A stretch of DNA of 11,980 bases. Origin: DATJWY01 sp035500775 (GTDB taxonomy: Bacteria; Pseudomonadota; Alphaproteobacteria; Acetobacterales; Acetobacteraceae). Shown piece by piece: positions 1 through 6,643 of the stretch. Position numbers and translations under genes: made by a program. The stretch is taken from the NCBI GenBank assembly GCA_035500775.1, contig DATJWY010000310.1, forward strand, positions 1 to 11,980. Reading direction: 5' to 3'. Position 1 is the stretch's first letter. Every line of letters begins with the position of its first letter. The notes below the pieces were generated by a model that was given only the letters and a program-made list of their open reading frames with translations, did no database searches and had not been told where the DNA came from.

Positions 1-2
1 TC

Positions 3-1493
3 TCAGTCGAGATAACGCCGCCGCAGATGCGTCTCGAAATCCGCCGGGTCGAGCGGCTTGCCGGTGGCGGCGCGCAGCAGGTCGTTAAAGCCGAGCCGGC
101 TGCCCTGGCTGTGCACATGGGTGCGCAGCCAGCCGGTCAAAGGCGAGAAATCGCCCTGGGCCAGCGCCGCGTCGAGCATCGGCTCCGCACGCCGCGCCGC
201 CGCCATCAACTGCGCCGCCGCCATCGCGCCCAGCGTGTAGCTCGGGAAATAGCCGAACGCGCCGTCATACCAATGGATGTCCTGCAGGCAGCCATGGGCG
301 TCGTCGGGCGGCACGATGCCGAGCAGGGCGTGCAGGCCCTCCGCCCAGGCGCCGGGCAGATCGGCGACCGCGAGATCGCCGGCGATCAGCGCCTGTTCCA
401 GCCGGAAGCGCAGGATCACATGCGCGGGATAGGTCAACTCGTCCGCATCCACCCGGATGAAGCCGCGCCGCACCCGCCGCCAATGGCGCGCGAGATTCTC
501 CCCAGCATAGGGCGCCCCCGGGCCGCCGAAGGCCGCGTGCAACTCGCCTCCGAGCCAGGCGAGGAAGCCGTCCGACCGGCAGGTCTGCATCTCCACGATC
601 AGCGACTGGCTCTCATGCACCGCCATGCCCGCCGCCTCGCCGACCTTCTGCCGGGCGTAAGCGGCCGGTAGGCCGCGCTCGTAGAGTGCATGCCCGGTTT
701 CGTGCAGCACGCCGAGCAGCGCCTGGGCGCAATCCCGCTCGTCATAGCGGGTGGTGATCCGCACATCGGTGGGCGTGCCGCCGCAGAACGGATGGGTGGA
801 GCGGTCGAGCCGGGCATGCGCGTAATCGAGCCCCGCGCGCGCGGAGAGGCGGCGGCACAGCGCCTCCTGCGTCGCCTCCGGGAAGGGGCCGGGCAAGGGC
901 AGGGGCTCGCCGCGCCGCGCCTGACGCTCCTCGGCGCGCGGCAGGGCGTCGCGCAGGAACGTCTCCACCCGGGCGAAGATGGGGGCCACGTCGGCGGCGC
1001 CAATGCCGCTCTGGAACCCGTCCATCAGCGCGTCATAGGGCGGCAGGTCCAGCGCCTCCCCGAGCGCCGCCGCCGCCTCGCGGGTCAGCCGCACCACCTC
1101 TTCCAGCTTCGGCCGCACCCGGGCGAAATCGGAGTCGTGCCGCGCGCCGCGCCAGACGGTTTCGCAGGCCGAATGGGCCCGCTCCTGCGCTTCCACGAGA
1201 TCGGCTGGCAGCGCCGTCGCCCGCGTATGCGCGTGGCGCATCAGGCGGAGATTGGCGGCCTGCCAGGCGTCCAGCGTCGCGGCCTCCGCTTCCGCCGCCG
1301 CAAGCTCCTCCTCCGCCGCCGGATCGGTCAGGCGCTCATGCGCCAGGGCGGCGAGCACCGCAAATTGGTCGCCGCGTGCCGCCGCGCCGCCGGGTGGCAT
1401 CATCGCCGCGGCGTCCCAGCCCAGCATGGAGCCGGCTTCCTGGATGGTGGCGATACGGGCGAAGCGGGCGGTCAGCCGGTCATATGCGCTCAT
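3..1493 (-). CDS. M32 family metallocarboxypeptidase (carboxypeptidase Taq type)
   Basis: A 496-residue cytosolic zinc carboxypeptidase that removes C-terminal residues from peptides, probably in peptide turnover. The M32 landmarks appear in order: HPF at about residues 234-236, the DVRIT segment at 243-247, the zinc motif HETGH at 264-268, and the third-ligand region HESQS at 293-297. Further on is the family block GCLQDIHWYDGAFGYFPSY, with LGAM following. The length is normal for the family (about 500), and the gene is complete: its TGA lies at the window edge. The ATG at 1491-1493 has no visible Shine-Dalgarno sequence. A weak promoter-like pair (CGTCAT 1524-1529, ATGCTA 1500-1505 as read on +) would put transcription almost on the ATG. 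The gene stands alone and diverges from the ABC genes. Family assignment is secure; the physiological substrate is unknown. Confidence 0.95.
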   Translation of the reverse strand: MSAYDRLTARFARIATIQEAGSMLGWDAAAMMPPGGAAARGDQFAVLAALAHERLTDPAAEEELAAAEAEAATLDAWQAANLRLMRHAHTRATALPADLVEAQERAHSACETVWRGARHDSDFARVRPKLEEVVRLTREAAAALGEALDLPPYDALMDGFQSGIGAADVAPIFARVETFLRDALPRAEERQARRGEPLPLPGPFPEATQEALCRRLSARAGLDYAHARLDRSTHPFCGGTPTDVRITTRYDERDCAQALLGVLHETGHALYERGLPAAYARQKVGEAAGMAVHESQSLIVEMQTCRSDGFLAWLGGELHAAFGGPGAPYAGENLARHWRRVRRGFIRVDADELTYPAHVILRFRLEQALIAGDLAVADLPGAWAEGLHALLGIVPPDDAHGCLQDIHWYDGAFGYFPSYTLGAMAAAQLMAAARRAEPMLDAALAQGDFSPLTGWLRTHVHSQGSRLGFNDLLRAATGKPLDPADFETHLRRRYLD

Positions 1494-1559
1494 GCGGTGA
1501 TGCTAGAGCAGGAGCGGGCGGGTCGTCATTGGGGCGGGCATCGCCTCATGCGGAAAAAG

Positions 1560-1730
1560 TAGCGGATTCCAAAGGCGAGCCTTTGGTGGGGTCCCGGGGC
1601 GGAGTGGCCCAAGGTTCCATCGGCCGGAACGGCCGATGGAATGGCCACGGAGGAAAAGCCCTTGGCCTTCCCATCCGCGTCCCCTTCAAGCGGGGACTCG
1701 ACCACGCCCCGTGCAGGCCCTAATCCCTGC
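1560..1730. repeat. GC-rich multi-hairpin intergenic repeat, copy P0
   Basis: This stretch is a chain of inverted repeats. CCAAAGGC/GCCTTTGG lies at about 1568-1585. A perfect 11-bp stem has arms 1615-1625 and 1631-1641 with a 5-nt loop, and GTCCCC/GGGGAC has arms 1679-1684 and 1692-1697. Positions 1564-1600 match the reverse complement of 3341-3377 at 33 of 37 positions by my count, so this is a diverged copy of the element after the ABC permease, in the opposite orientation. It fills most of the space between the divergent M32 and ABC genes, so any ABC promoter must lie in or near it. Confidence 0.7.
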
Positions 1731-1734
1731 GGGC

Positions 1735-2475
1735 ATGGACGCGATCCACGTCACCGGCCTGACGAAACGCTACGGCTCCACCCTGGCCGTGGATCACATC
1801 GAGTTCCGTGTCCGGCGCGGCGAGACAATGGGGCTGCTCGGCGGCAACGGCGCGGGCAAGACCACGACCCTTGCCTTGCTGCTGGGCCTGTTACTGCCCA
1901 CGGCCGGCAGCATCCGCGTGCTCGGCCATGACATGGCGCGCGACCGCTTCGCCGCCCTCGCGCGGATGAATTTCTCCTCGCCCTATGTCGCCCTGCCGGC
2001 CCGGCTCTCGGTGGCCGAGAATCTCCGCGTCTATGCGCATCTCTACAATGTCCGCCACGCCGAGCGACGCATCCTGGAGCTTGCCGACGAACTGGATCTG
2101 CACGTCCTGCTGGATCGCCCGGCCGGGCAGCTTTCCGCCGGGCAGAAGACCCGCGTCGCTCTCGCCAAATCGCTGATCAACCGGCCGGATCTGCTGCTGC
2201 TGGACGAGCCGACGGCGAGCCTCGACCCCGATACCGGCGATCTCGTCCGCTCCTGGCTGGAGCGGTACCGGGCGGCGAGCGGCTGCACCATCCTGCTCGC
2301 CTCGCACAACATGGCGGAGGTCGAGCGCCTCTGCTCCGGGGTGCTGATGATGAAGCAGGGGCGCATCGTCGATCGCGGCACGCCGGAGGAATTGCTCGCC
2401 CGCTACGGGCGGGAGGATCTGGAGCAGGTGTTCCTCGACATCGCCCGCGACCGCAGGCGGGAGCAGGCGGCATGA
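1735..2475 (+). CDS. ABC transporter ATP-binding protein (ABC-2 exporter type)
   Basis: The cytoplasmic ATPase subunit of an export pump, 246 residues. Seen in sequence: Walker A GGNGAGKT at residues 36-43, ABC signature LSAGQ at 133-137, Walker B LLLLDEP at 153-159, D-loop SLD after it, and the H-loop histidine at 191 in ASHNM. The open frame continues upstream to 1636, but that part is repeat DNA and not protein-like. The ATG at 1735 begins directly at the conserved MDAIHVTGLTKRYG start, though it lacks a clear ribosome site. The stop overlaps the start of the permease gene by four bases (ATGA), so the two are co-translated. The sequence resembles NodI- and CcmA-like ATPases of two-component ABC-2 exporters. 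The cargo (drug, lipid or polysaccharide) cannot be told. Confidence 0.95.
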   Translation: MDAIHVTGLTKRYGSTLAVDHIEFRVRRGETMGLLGGNGAGKTTTLALLLGLLLPTAGSIRVLGHDMARDRFAALARMNFSSPYVALPARLSVAENLRVYAHLYNVRHAERRILELADELDLHVLLDRPAGQLSAGQKTRVALAKSLINRPDLLLLDEPTASLDPDTGDLVRSWLERYRAASGCTILLASHNMAEVERLCSGVLMMKQGRIVDRGTPEELLARYGREDLEQVFLDIARDRRREQAA

Positions 2476-3299
2476 GCGCCCGGCAGCGTCCTCCTTTCGG
2501 CGGCGCGCCGCGGCGCATCTGGGGGCTGATGTACCGCCATCTCGCCCTCTACCGGCGCTCCTGGCCGCGGCTGGTGGAGTTGGCCTACTGGCCGACGCTG
2601 CAGGTCTGCATCTGGGGCTTCACCTCCGCCTTCTTCGCGACGCGGATGAGCGCGGGGGCAGGCAGCGTCGCCATTGGCACGCTGCTCGGGGCGGTGCTGC
2701 TCTGGGAGGTGGCGCTGCGGTCGCAGATGGGCGCTGCCGTCACCTTCCTGGAGGAAGTGTGGTCGCGCAATCTCGGCCATGTCTTCGTCAGCCCGCTGCG
2801 CCCGTGGGAGATGATCGCCGCGCTGCTCGGCATGTCGGCGCTGCGCATGGCGGCCGGGGTGGTGCCGGCGGCGCTGCTGGCGGCGGCGCTCTACCATTTC
2901 AACCTGCTCTCCGTCGGGCCGGTGCTGGCGCTGTTCGTGCTGAACCTGATGCTGATGGGCTGGTGGGTGGCGCTCGGGATCATCGCGCTGATCCTGCGCC
3001 ACGGCGCCGGGGCGCAGGCGCTCGCCTGGTCGATCCTGATCGGGCTGACGCCGTTCTCGGCGGTGTTCTATCCCGTCTCGGTACTGCCGCCGGCGGTGCG
3101 GCCGCTGGCGCTGGCGCTGCCGGCCTCGCATGTGTTCGAGGGGCTGCGCGCGGCGCTGGCGACCGGGGTGGTGCGCTGGGACCATCTCGCCTGGGCGTTC
3201 GGGCTGAACGCGGCCTGGCTCGCGGCGGCGATCCTGCTCTTCGCCCGCCAGTTCCAGGCGGCGCGGCGGAGTGGGGCGCTTATTAGTATTGGTGAGTAG
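2472..3299 (+). CDS. ABC-2 type transporter permease
   Basis: A 275-residue integral membrane subunit, partner of the ATPase just upstream. After a short basic N-terminus (about residues 1-30) there are roughly six hydrophobic segments: near 38-58, 68-85, 115-145, 148-175, 185-205 and 250-268. This is the expected topology and length for ABC-2 permeases. The conserved region before the last helix is visible: residues around LTPFSAVFYPVSVLPP followed by LPASHVFEGLRAAL, typical of NodJ- and DrrB-like permeases. Its ATG overlaps the ATPase stop (ATGA), indicating translational coupling and a 1:1 complex. A multi-hairpin repeat follows within about 30 bases and may help end the transcript. Family is confident; substrate unknown. 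Confidence 0.93.
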   Translation: MSARQRPPFGGAPRRIWGLMYRHLALYRRSWPRLVELAYWPTLQVCIWGFTSAFFATRMSAGAGSVAIGTLLGAVLLWEVALRSQMGAAVTFLEEVWSRNLGHVFVSPLRPWEMIAALLGMSALRMAAGVVPAALLAAALYHFNLLSVGPVLALFVLNLMLMGWWVALGIIALILRHGAGAQALAWSILIGLTPFSAVFYPVSVLPPAVRPLALALPASHVFEGLRAALATGVVRWDHLAWAFGLNAAWLAAAILLFARQFQAARRSGALISIGE

Positions 3300-3327
3300 C
3301 CGGTTGATGAGGCTGGCCTAAATACAA

Positions 3328-3443
3328 GGCCAGGGGCGCTGCCCCTGGACCCCGCCAAAGGCAAGCCTTTGGAATCCTTTATTTTAACTATTCGGGGGTC
3401 TGGGGCCTCAAGGCCCCAGCGGGTCCAGGGCAGCGCCCTGGCC
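3328..3443. repeat. GC-rich multi-hairpin intergenic repeat, copy P1 (cloverleaf-like)
   Basis: Outer arms 3328-3352 and 3421-3443 are near-perfect inverted complements; the left arm has two extra bases, and each arm is also self-complementary. Inside are two further perfect hairpins: 3355-3362/3365-3372 (loop AA) and 3400-3408/3411-3419 (loop CA). The whole can fold as a closed stem carrying two arms. An AT-rich spacer (about 3377-3392) lies between the inner hairpins. A run of five T follows the right arm (about 3446-3451), so it may also act as a terminator for the ABC operon. Related to the copies at 1560-1730 and 5998-6145. Confidence 0.8.
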
Positions 3444-3551
3444 GTCTTTTTCCCGCGGCCTGCCAGATTCACAACCCTGAGGTTAGAAACCGTCGCATCC
3501 GTGGCCGTCTCCGGCCATAATCCGGCCATGCCCGGACGGTACGCCCCCGCC

Positions 3552-4175
3552 ATGACCGACATCACCCGTTTCTGGCTGCTGCGGCATGCCATCGTGGAGG
3601 AGAACGCGCGCGCTGTCCTCTACGGCCGGATGGACGTGCCACTCTGCCCCGAGAGCCTGCTGGCCCAGGCTTCCACCTATCGCCGGCTGGCGGCGCGGCT
3701 GCCGCGCGGTGCCGAATGGCTGGTGACACCGCTCTCCCGCACCCGCTGCACGGCGGAGGCGATCCAGCAGGCCGGCTACGGCGCGGCGCCGCTCACCGTC
3801 GAGCCGGGGCTGACGGAGCAGGATCTCGGCGCATGGCAGGGCCTTGCTCATGACGAATTGCCGTCCCGGCTCAGCCAGCCCGCGCATGTGTTCTGGCCGC
3901 TCGCGGCCGCGGAGGCGCCGCCGGGCGGAGAGAGCATGGTCCATGTGATCGAGCGGGTGGGCGCGACGCTGGAACTGCGGGCCGAAGCGCATCCGGGGCG
4001 GGATGTCGTCGCCGTCAGCCATGGTGGGGCGATCCGCGCCGCGGTGGCACATGCGCTCGGCATTGGCGCCGCCAACGCGCTGCATCTCGCGATCCAGAAT
4101 CTGTCGCTGACCGTGATCGAGCGTCATCCGGCCGCCTGGCGCGTGCTCTGCGTCAACGAGGTGCTGGACGATTGA
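3552..4175 (+). CDS. Histidine phosphatase superfamily protein (phosphoglycerate-mutase-like; alpha-ribazole phosphatase-like)
   Basis: A 207-residue soluble phosphatase using a phosphohistidine intermediate. Seen from this start: the catalytic pair R11-H12 in LLRHA (RHA replaces the usual RHG), R63 in LSRTR, the likely acid E89 in LTEQDLG, and the second histidine H157 in VSHGG. The segment FWPLAAAEAPPGGES and the GRMDVPL motif resemble CobC alpha-ribazole phosphatases of cobalamin synthesis, but no cobalamin gene is nearby, so the substrate is left open. The ATG at 3552 puts RH at the usual distance from the N-terminus. An in-frame ATG at 3528 would add eight residues, and a CATAAT at 3516-3521 sits seven bases before it. 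The open frame further upstream is repeat DNA. No clear ribosome site is seen for either start. Confidence 0.88.
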   Translation: MTDITRFWLLRHAIVEENARAVLYGRMDVPLCPESLLAQASTYRRLAARLPRGAEWLVTPLSRTRCTAEAIQQAGYGAAPLTVEPGLTEQDLGAWQGLAHDELPSRLSQPAHVFWPLAAAEAPPGGESMVHVIERVGATLELRAEAHPGRDVVAVSHGGAIRAAVAHALGIGAANALHLAIQNLSLTVIERHPAAWRVLCVNEVLDD

Positions 4176-4211
4176 GGGCGGCGCGGGGGGCGACACAGCA
4201 ACGTGAAGCGA

Positions 4212-4246
4212 GCCGGAGCGCCGCCGCGGATCCTCCGGCGTGTTTT
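4212..4246 (+). terminator. Probable rho-independent terminator after the histidine phosphatase gene
   Basis: A 7-bp perfect stem, GCCGGAG (4212-4218) with CTCCGGC (4233-4239), encloses a 14-nt GC-rich loop. It is followed by GTGTTTTAATT with four consecutive T. It begins 37 bases after the phosphatase stop codon. The T-run is short and the loop large, so strength is uncertain. Confidence 0.5.
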
Positions 4247-4405
4247 AATTGTGGTCATGGATGCGGAAAACACCGTAGATATTTGATCGAACGAGCAACT
4301 TGATCCGCCGGACCGGTCCCGGGCTGGCTGACGCTGCGCATGCTTTTGGGTTTCACGAGCCGCTTCACGGGCGGGGGTGTTTCCACCCGAACCGGATCTG
4401 CTTTT

Positions 4406-4518
4406 AGAGCGGTATCAGCCCAACCGGGATCGGTTCGGCTGAAAAACCGCTCGTTAAAACAAGGGCCAGAGCGATTCCACGCCGTTGGGCGATGCTCGCG
4501 CCGTCGGTGGAACCGCTC
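4406..4518 (+). repeat. Double-hairpin intergenic element, copy C
   Basis: Hairpin 1 has outer arms GAGCGGT (4407-4413) and ACCGCTC (4446-4452), with inner pairs AGCC/GGCT (4417-4420/4437-4440) and AACCG/CGGTT (4422-4426/4431-4435). A linker containing AAAACAA (4453-4467) follows. Hairpin 2 has arms 4469-4480 and 4507-4518, pairing at 11 of 12 positions. The order (AGAGCG-type stem, AAACAA linker, second stem) matches the elements at 7955-8058 and 10611-10718, while most stem sequence differs. It ends about 75 bases before the SYLF start codon, so it may lie in that gene's leader. Confidence 0.7.
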
Positions 4519-4593
4519 CGGTCCGGTGGAGACCTTGCCCGGGTCTCGCCCACCTGTGCGATAACGGAAGCCTCGGATGAGGGAATACATCGA

Positions 4594-5406
4594 ATGACCC
4601 GCTTCTTGCTCGCGCTGTTCCTGGCGGCCTCTCTGCCGCTGACGGCGCGTGCCGCCACGGCCGCCGGTCAGCAGGAACTGGTGGACCGCGCCACCCTGGC
4701 GGCGCAGGACGTGCTGACGACCCTGGACGGCGCCACCGCGCAACGCATGCTGCGGCACAGCCGCGCGGTCCTGATTTGTCCGCGCGTGTTCAAGGCGGGC
4801 TTCCTGTTCGGCGCCGAGGGCGGCGGCTGCGTGCTGCTGGCGCGCGGTGGCGGCGGATCGTGGTCGGCACCGGCCTTCTACAGCATGGGCGCGGGCAGCT
4901 TCGGTCTGCAGGCCGGCATCCAGGATGCCGAGGTGATGATGGTCATCCAGACCGAGCGCGGCCTGCGGTCGGTCATGGACTCCCAGTTCAAGTTCGGGGC
5001 CGGCGCCTCGGTGGCGCTGGTCACGATCGGCGGCGGCATTGAGGGCGCGACGCCGGCCTCGTTCTCCGCCGATATCGTCGCCTTCGCCCGCACGCGCGGC
5101 CTGTTCGTCGGCGTTTCCCTGCAGGGGAGCATGCTCTCCTCCGACAGCGAGGGGGACGAGGTTTATTACGGCCAGCCTGTCGGGCCATCCGACATCGTGG
5201 TGCAGATGCGGGTGAACAATCCGGGCGCGGACCCGTTGCGGACGGTGCTGATGCGCTATGGCGGCTCCGGTCCGGCGGCGGCGATGCCGGCCGCGGGCAG
5301 CTATCCGCCGACGGAGCAGCCGGTTGCCGCCTTCCCGCCCGCGCAGCCGGGGCCGGTTTCGCTGGCGCCGGTGCAGGAGCAGTCGCTGGCGACGCCGGGG
5401 CACTGA
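4594..5406 (+). CDS. Secreted SYLF-domain (Ysc84 family) lipid-binding protein
   Basis: A 270-residue exported protein. Residues 1-20 form a signal peptide: basic start, then a leucine/alanine core ending in ARA, with predicted cleavage before ATAAG. Residues about 30-225 form the Ysc84/SYLF domain, known in other proteins to bind phosphoinositides or lipids; its bacterial role is poorly defined. Visible hallmarks are the early RAVLICPRVFKAGF and FGAEGGGCVL blocks, FYSMGAGSFGLQAGIQ, and FGAGASVALVTIGGG with YYG near 181-183. Residues about 227-270 are a proline/alanine-rich, probably disordered tail. The frame is open upstream to 4492, but the ATG at 4594 gives a perfect signal peptide and has GAGGGA eight bases before it. 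Location is probably periplasm or outer envelope. Confidence 0.92.
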   Translation: MTRFLLALFLAASLPLTARAATAAGQQELVDRATLAAQDVLTTLDGATAQRMLRHSRAVLICPRVFKAGFLFGAEGGGCVLLARGGGGSWSAPAFYSMGAGSFGLQAGIQDAEVMMVIQTERGLRSVMDSQFKFGAGASVALVTIGGGIEGATPASFSADIVAFARTRGLFVGVSLQGSMLSSDSEGDEVYYGQPVGPSDIVVQMRVNNPGADPLRTVLMRYGGSGPAAAMPAAGSYPPTEQPVAAFPPAQPGPVSLAPVQEQSLATPGH

Positions 5407-5456
5407 TACCAGAGGTTCGGCCGGTCAAGAACGCGGGCCGCGGGGAGGCGTGCGCT

Positions 5457-5933
5457 TTACTCGGCCCGCAGCGCGGCGCGCAGGGCCGAGGTGATGGCCG
5501 GGTCCTCCAGCGCGGCAAGGCGGGTCGCCGCGACGGTCGCGAAGCGGTGCAGCAGGGCGCGGCGCCGGGCCGCCGGCAAGGCGTGCGCCGGCGCCTCGCG
5601 CGTCAGGTCCGCCTCGTCCCCGCTGGTCACGATCAGCCCGACTTCCGCCGGCAGTAGCGCCAGCGGAAAATCGGTATCGACCGCGAAATAGAGCGTGTCG
5701 CACCAGGCGCGATATTCCGGCCATTTCTCGTCGGTCAGGAAGTCCCGCGCGCCGGATTTCACCTCGATGCAGACGAAGCCGCCATCCGGGCGCAGCGCCA
5801 GGATGTCGGCCCGCCGGCCATTGGGCAAAGCGAGTTCATGCAGCACCGCCCAGGAGAACTGGCCGCAGAGCCGGGCGGCGGCCCGGCGGATGCGGAGCGC
5901 GCGCTCGGGGAGAGGCGGCGACAGCGGGTCCAT
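5457..5933 (-). CDS. mmcB: MmcB family DNA-repair protein (PD-(D/E)XK nuclease-like)
   Basis: A 158-residue protein matching MmcB, the Caulobacter factor needed for resistance to mitomycin C and thought to be a DNA-repair nuclease. The core of the restriction-endonuclease-like fold is visible: H32-E33 in VLHELALPNGRRADILAL, D43, then E57-x-K59 in FVCIEVKSG, and the aromatic stretch WPEYRAWCDTLYFAV. Length is usual for the family. The ATG at 5931-5933 fits the conserved start; the frame continues upstream to 6056 but enters repeat DNA. It converges with the SYLF gene, about 50 bases apart. I see no LexA-type GTTC-N7-GTTC box upstream, so SOS control is not supported here. Family confident; nuclease activity is inferred from motifs. 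Confidence 0.9.
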   Translation of the reverse strand: MDPLSPPLPERALRIRRAAARLCGQFSWAVLHELALPNGRRADILALRPDGGFVCIEVKSGARDFLTDEKWPEYRAWCDTLYFAVDTDFPLALLPAEVGLIVTSGDEADLTREAPAHALPAARRRALLHRFATVAATRLAALEDPAITSALRAALRAE

Positions 5934-5997
5934 GCGGCTTGGTCCTGTTAGAGCGTAATTGCCTGATACCAATCGCCTTATTGATTGACCTATACCG

Positions 5998-6145
5998 GGA
6001 AGTTGCGGGGCGCTGCCCCGCGCCCCGCTGGGGGCAGCGTCCCCAGACCCGCACACGTTTGAAATCCTTCGTGGAATGGGGTCTGGGGCCGACGGCCCCA
6101 GTGGGGTTCAGGGGCAAAGCCCCTGGCCTTTCTTTAGATCAATTT
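5998..6145. repeat. GC-rich multi-hairpin intergenic repeat, copy P2
   Basis: Four hairpins in a row: GCGGGGC/GCCCCGC in 6005-6021, CTGGGG/CCCCAG-type arms in 6028-6046, CTGGGGCC/GGCCCCAG at 6083-6090/6094-6101, and CAGGGGC/GCCCCTG at 6109-6115/6119-6125. An AT-richer middle lies at about 6054-6075. The right half (from 6079) shares the GGGTCTGGGGCC hairpin and the following GGGT-CAGGG segment with copy P1 (from 3396). It ends in CCTTTCTTT, terminator-like. It lies between mmcB and a coding-like fragment that may have been cut by it. Confidence 0.75.
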
Positions 6146-6157
6146 AGAACTATCGTG

Positions 6158-6322
6158 GTGGGCGGCCGCAACCATGGGCTGCTCGGTGCCGTGTTCGCCG
6201 AGGCGGAGGCGACGCTGGAACAGGCCCTTGCCCGGATCACGCTGGAGCGCCTGCTGGGCGCGCTGGAGCGCGGGGCGGAGCGGGAAGAGGCCGCCGGCGT
6301 TCAGGACGGCGAGGTGGCCTGA
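6158..6322 (+). pseudogene. Coding-like fragment without a normal start, unknown function (possible 3' remnant)
   Basis: Codons from about 6158 to the TGA at 6320-6322 have very strong GC third-position bias and encode a helical, Glu/Ala/Leu-rich stretch (AEATLEQALARITLERLLGALERG and onward) of about 54 residues. The frame has no ATG in this part. GTG codons at 6155 and 6158 are possible starts without a clear ribosome site. The same frame runs upstream to 5939 only by reading through repeat P2, which looks like chance. Best reading: the 3' end of a gene whose front was replaced by the repeat, or a small real gene starting at GTG. It overlaps the last 22 bases of the convergent pterin dehydratase gene. 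No family recognised. Confidence 0.35.
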
Positions 6323-6609
6323 TCCAGCAGGCGGTCGATTCGCCGCGCCAGTTCGAGGTCGCGCGCGGTCAGCCCGCCGGCGGAGTGGGTGGTGAGGCGG
6401 ATCTCCACCTGGTTCCAGCTATTGGACCAGTCCGGATGATGGTCCATCTGTTCCGCGAGCAGGGCGATGCGGCTCATGAAGCCCCAGGCGGCGTTGAAGT
6501 CGCGGAAGGTGAAGTGCCGCTCGATCACGTCGCGGTCCGGCAGCACTTGCCAGCCGGGAAGCTCGGTCGCGAGCGCCTGGCGTTGCGCGGCGTTCAGCCT
6601 TTCCGTCAT
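6301..6609 (-). CDS. phhB: 4a-hydroxytetrahydrobiopterin (pterin-4-alpha-carbinolamine) dehydratase
   Basis: A 102-residue cytosolic enzyme that dehydrates 4a-hydroxytetrahydropterin, normally recycling the pterin cofactor of phenylalanine hydroxylase. The active-site signature HHPDW is at residues 57-61, followed by the expected NQVEIRLTTHSAGGLTARD segment, where the second conserved histidine and the Thr-x-x-Asp motif lie. Length (about 100) is normal. The ATG at 6607-6609 fits the family; the open frame upstream is the antisense of the metallopeptidase gene. No phenylalanine hydroxylase gene is in the window, so its partner must be elsewhere or it serves another pterin pathway. Only 34 bases separate it from the divergent metallopeptidase start. 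Confidence 0.93.
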   Translation of the reverse strand: MTERLNAAQRQALATELPGWQVLPDRDVIERHFTFRDFNAAWGFMSRIALLAEQMDHHPDWSNSWNQVEIRLTTHSAGGLTARDLELARRIDRLLDQATSPS

Positions 6610-6643
6610 GCTGCCTTTCCTCCGTGAAGTGGGACCCGAGACG

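Larger units (their letters stand above)
4176..4593. other. 418-bp gene-free stretch before the SYLF gene
   Basis: No reading frame here looks like protein. It holds the probable terminator at 4212-4246, an AT-richer patch at about 4240-4300 where I find no convincing promoter pair, a small GGGTG/CACCC hairpin near 4376-4389, and the double-hairpin element at 4406-4518. The SYLF ribosome site GAGGGA (about 4578-4583) is at the end. The SYLF promoter is probably in this stretch but I cannot place it. Confidence 0.6.

Noticed and set aside
1636..1734. Upstream extension of the ABC ATPase frame
   Set aside because: It is made of palindromic repeat DNA and its translation is not protein-like; the conserved ATPase start is at 1735.
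2403..3185. Long minus-strand frame opposite the ABC permease
   Set aside because: Arg/Gln/Pro-rich shadow of the permease; no domain features.
3369..3551. Upstream extension of the histidine phosphatase frame
   Set aside because: The first part lies within repeat P1, and the family N-terminus begins at the ATG at 3552.
4255..5403. Long minus-strand frame opposite the SYLF gene
   Set aside because: It is Arg/Gln/His-rich antisense of a well-supported gene, a usual artefact of high GC.
5943..5960. Fourth copy of the double-hairpin element near TTAGAGCG upstream of mmcB
   Set aside because: Only the opening TAGAGCG is present; no matching stem, linker or second hairpin could be found.
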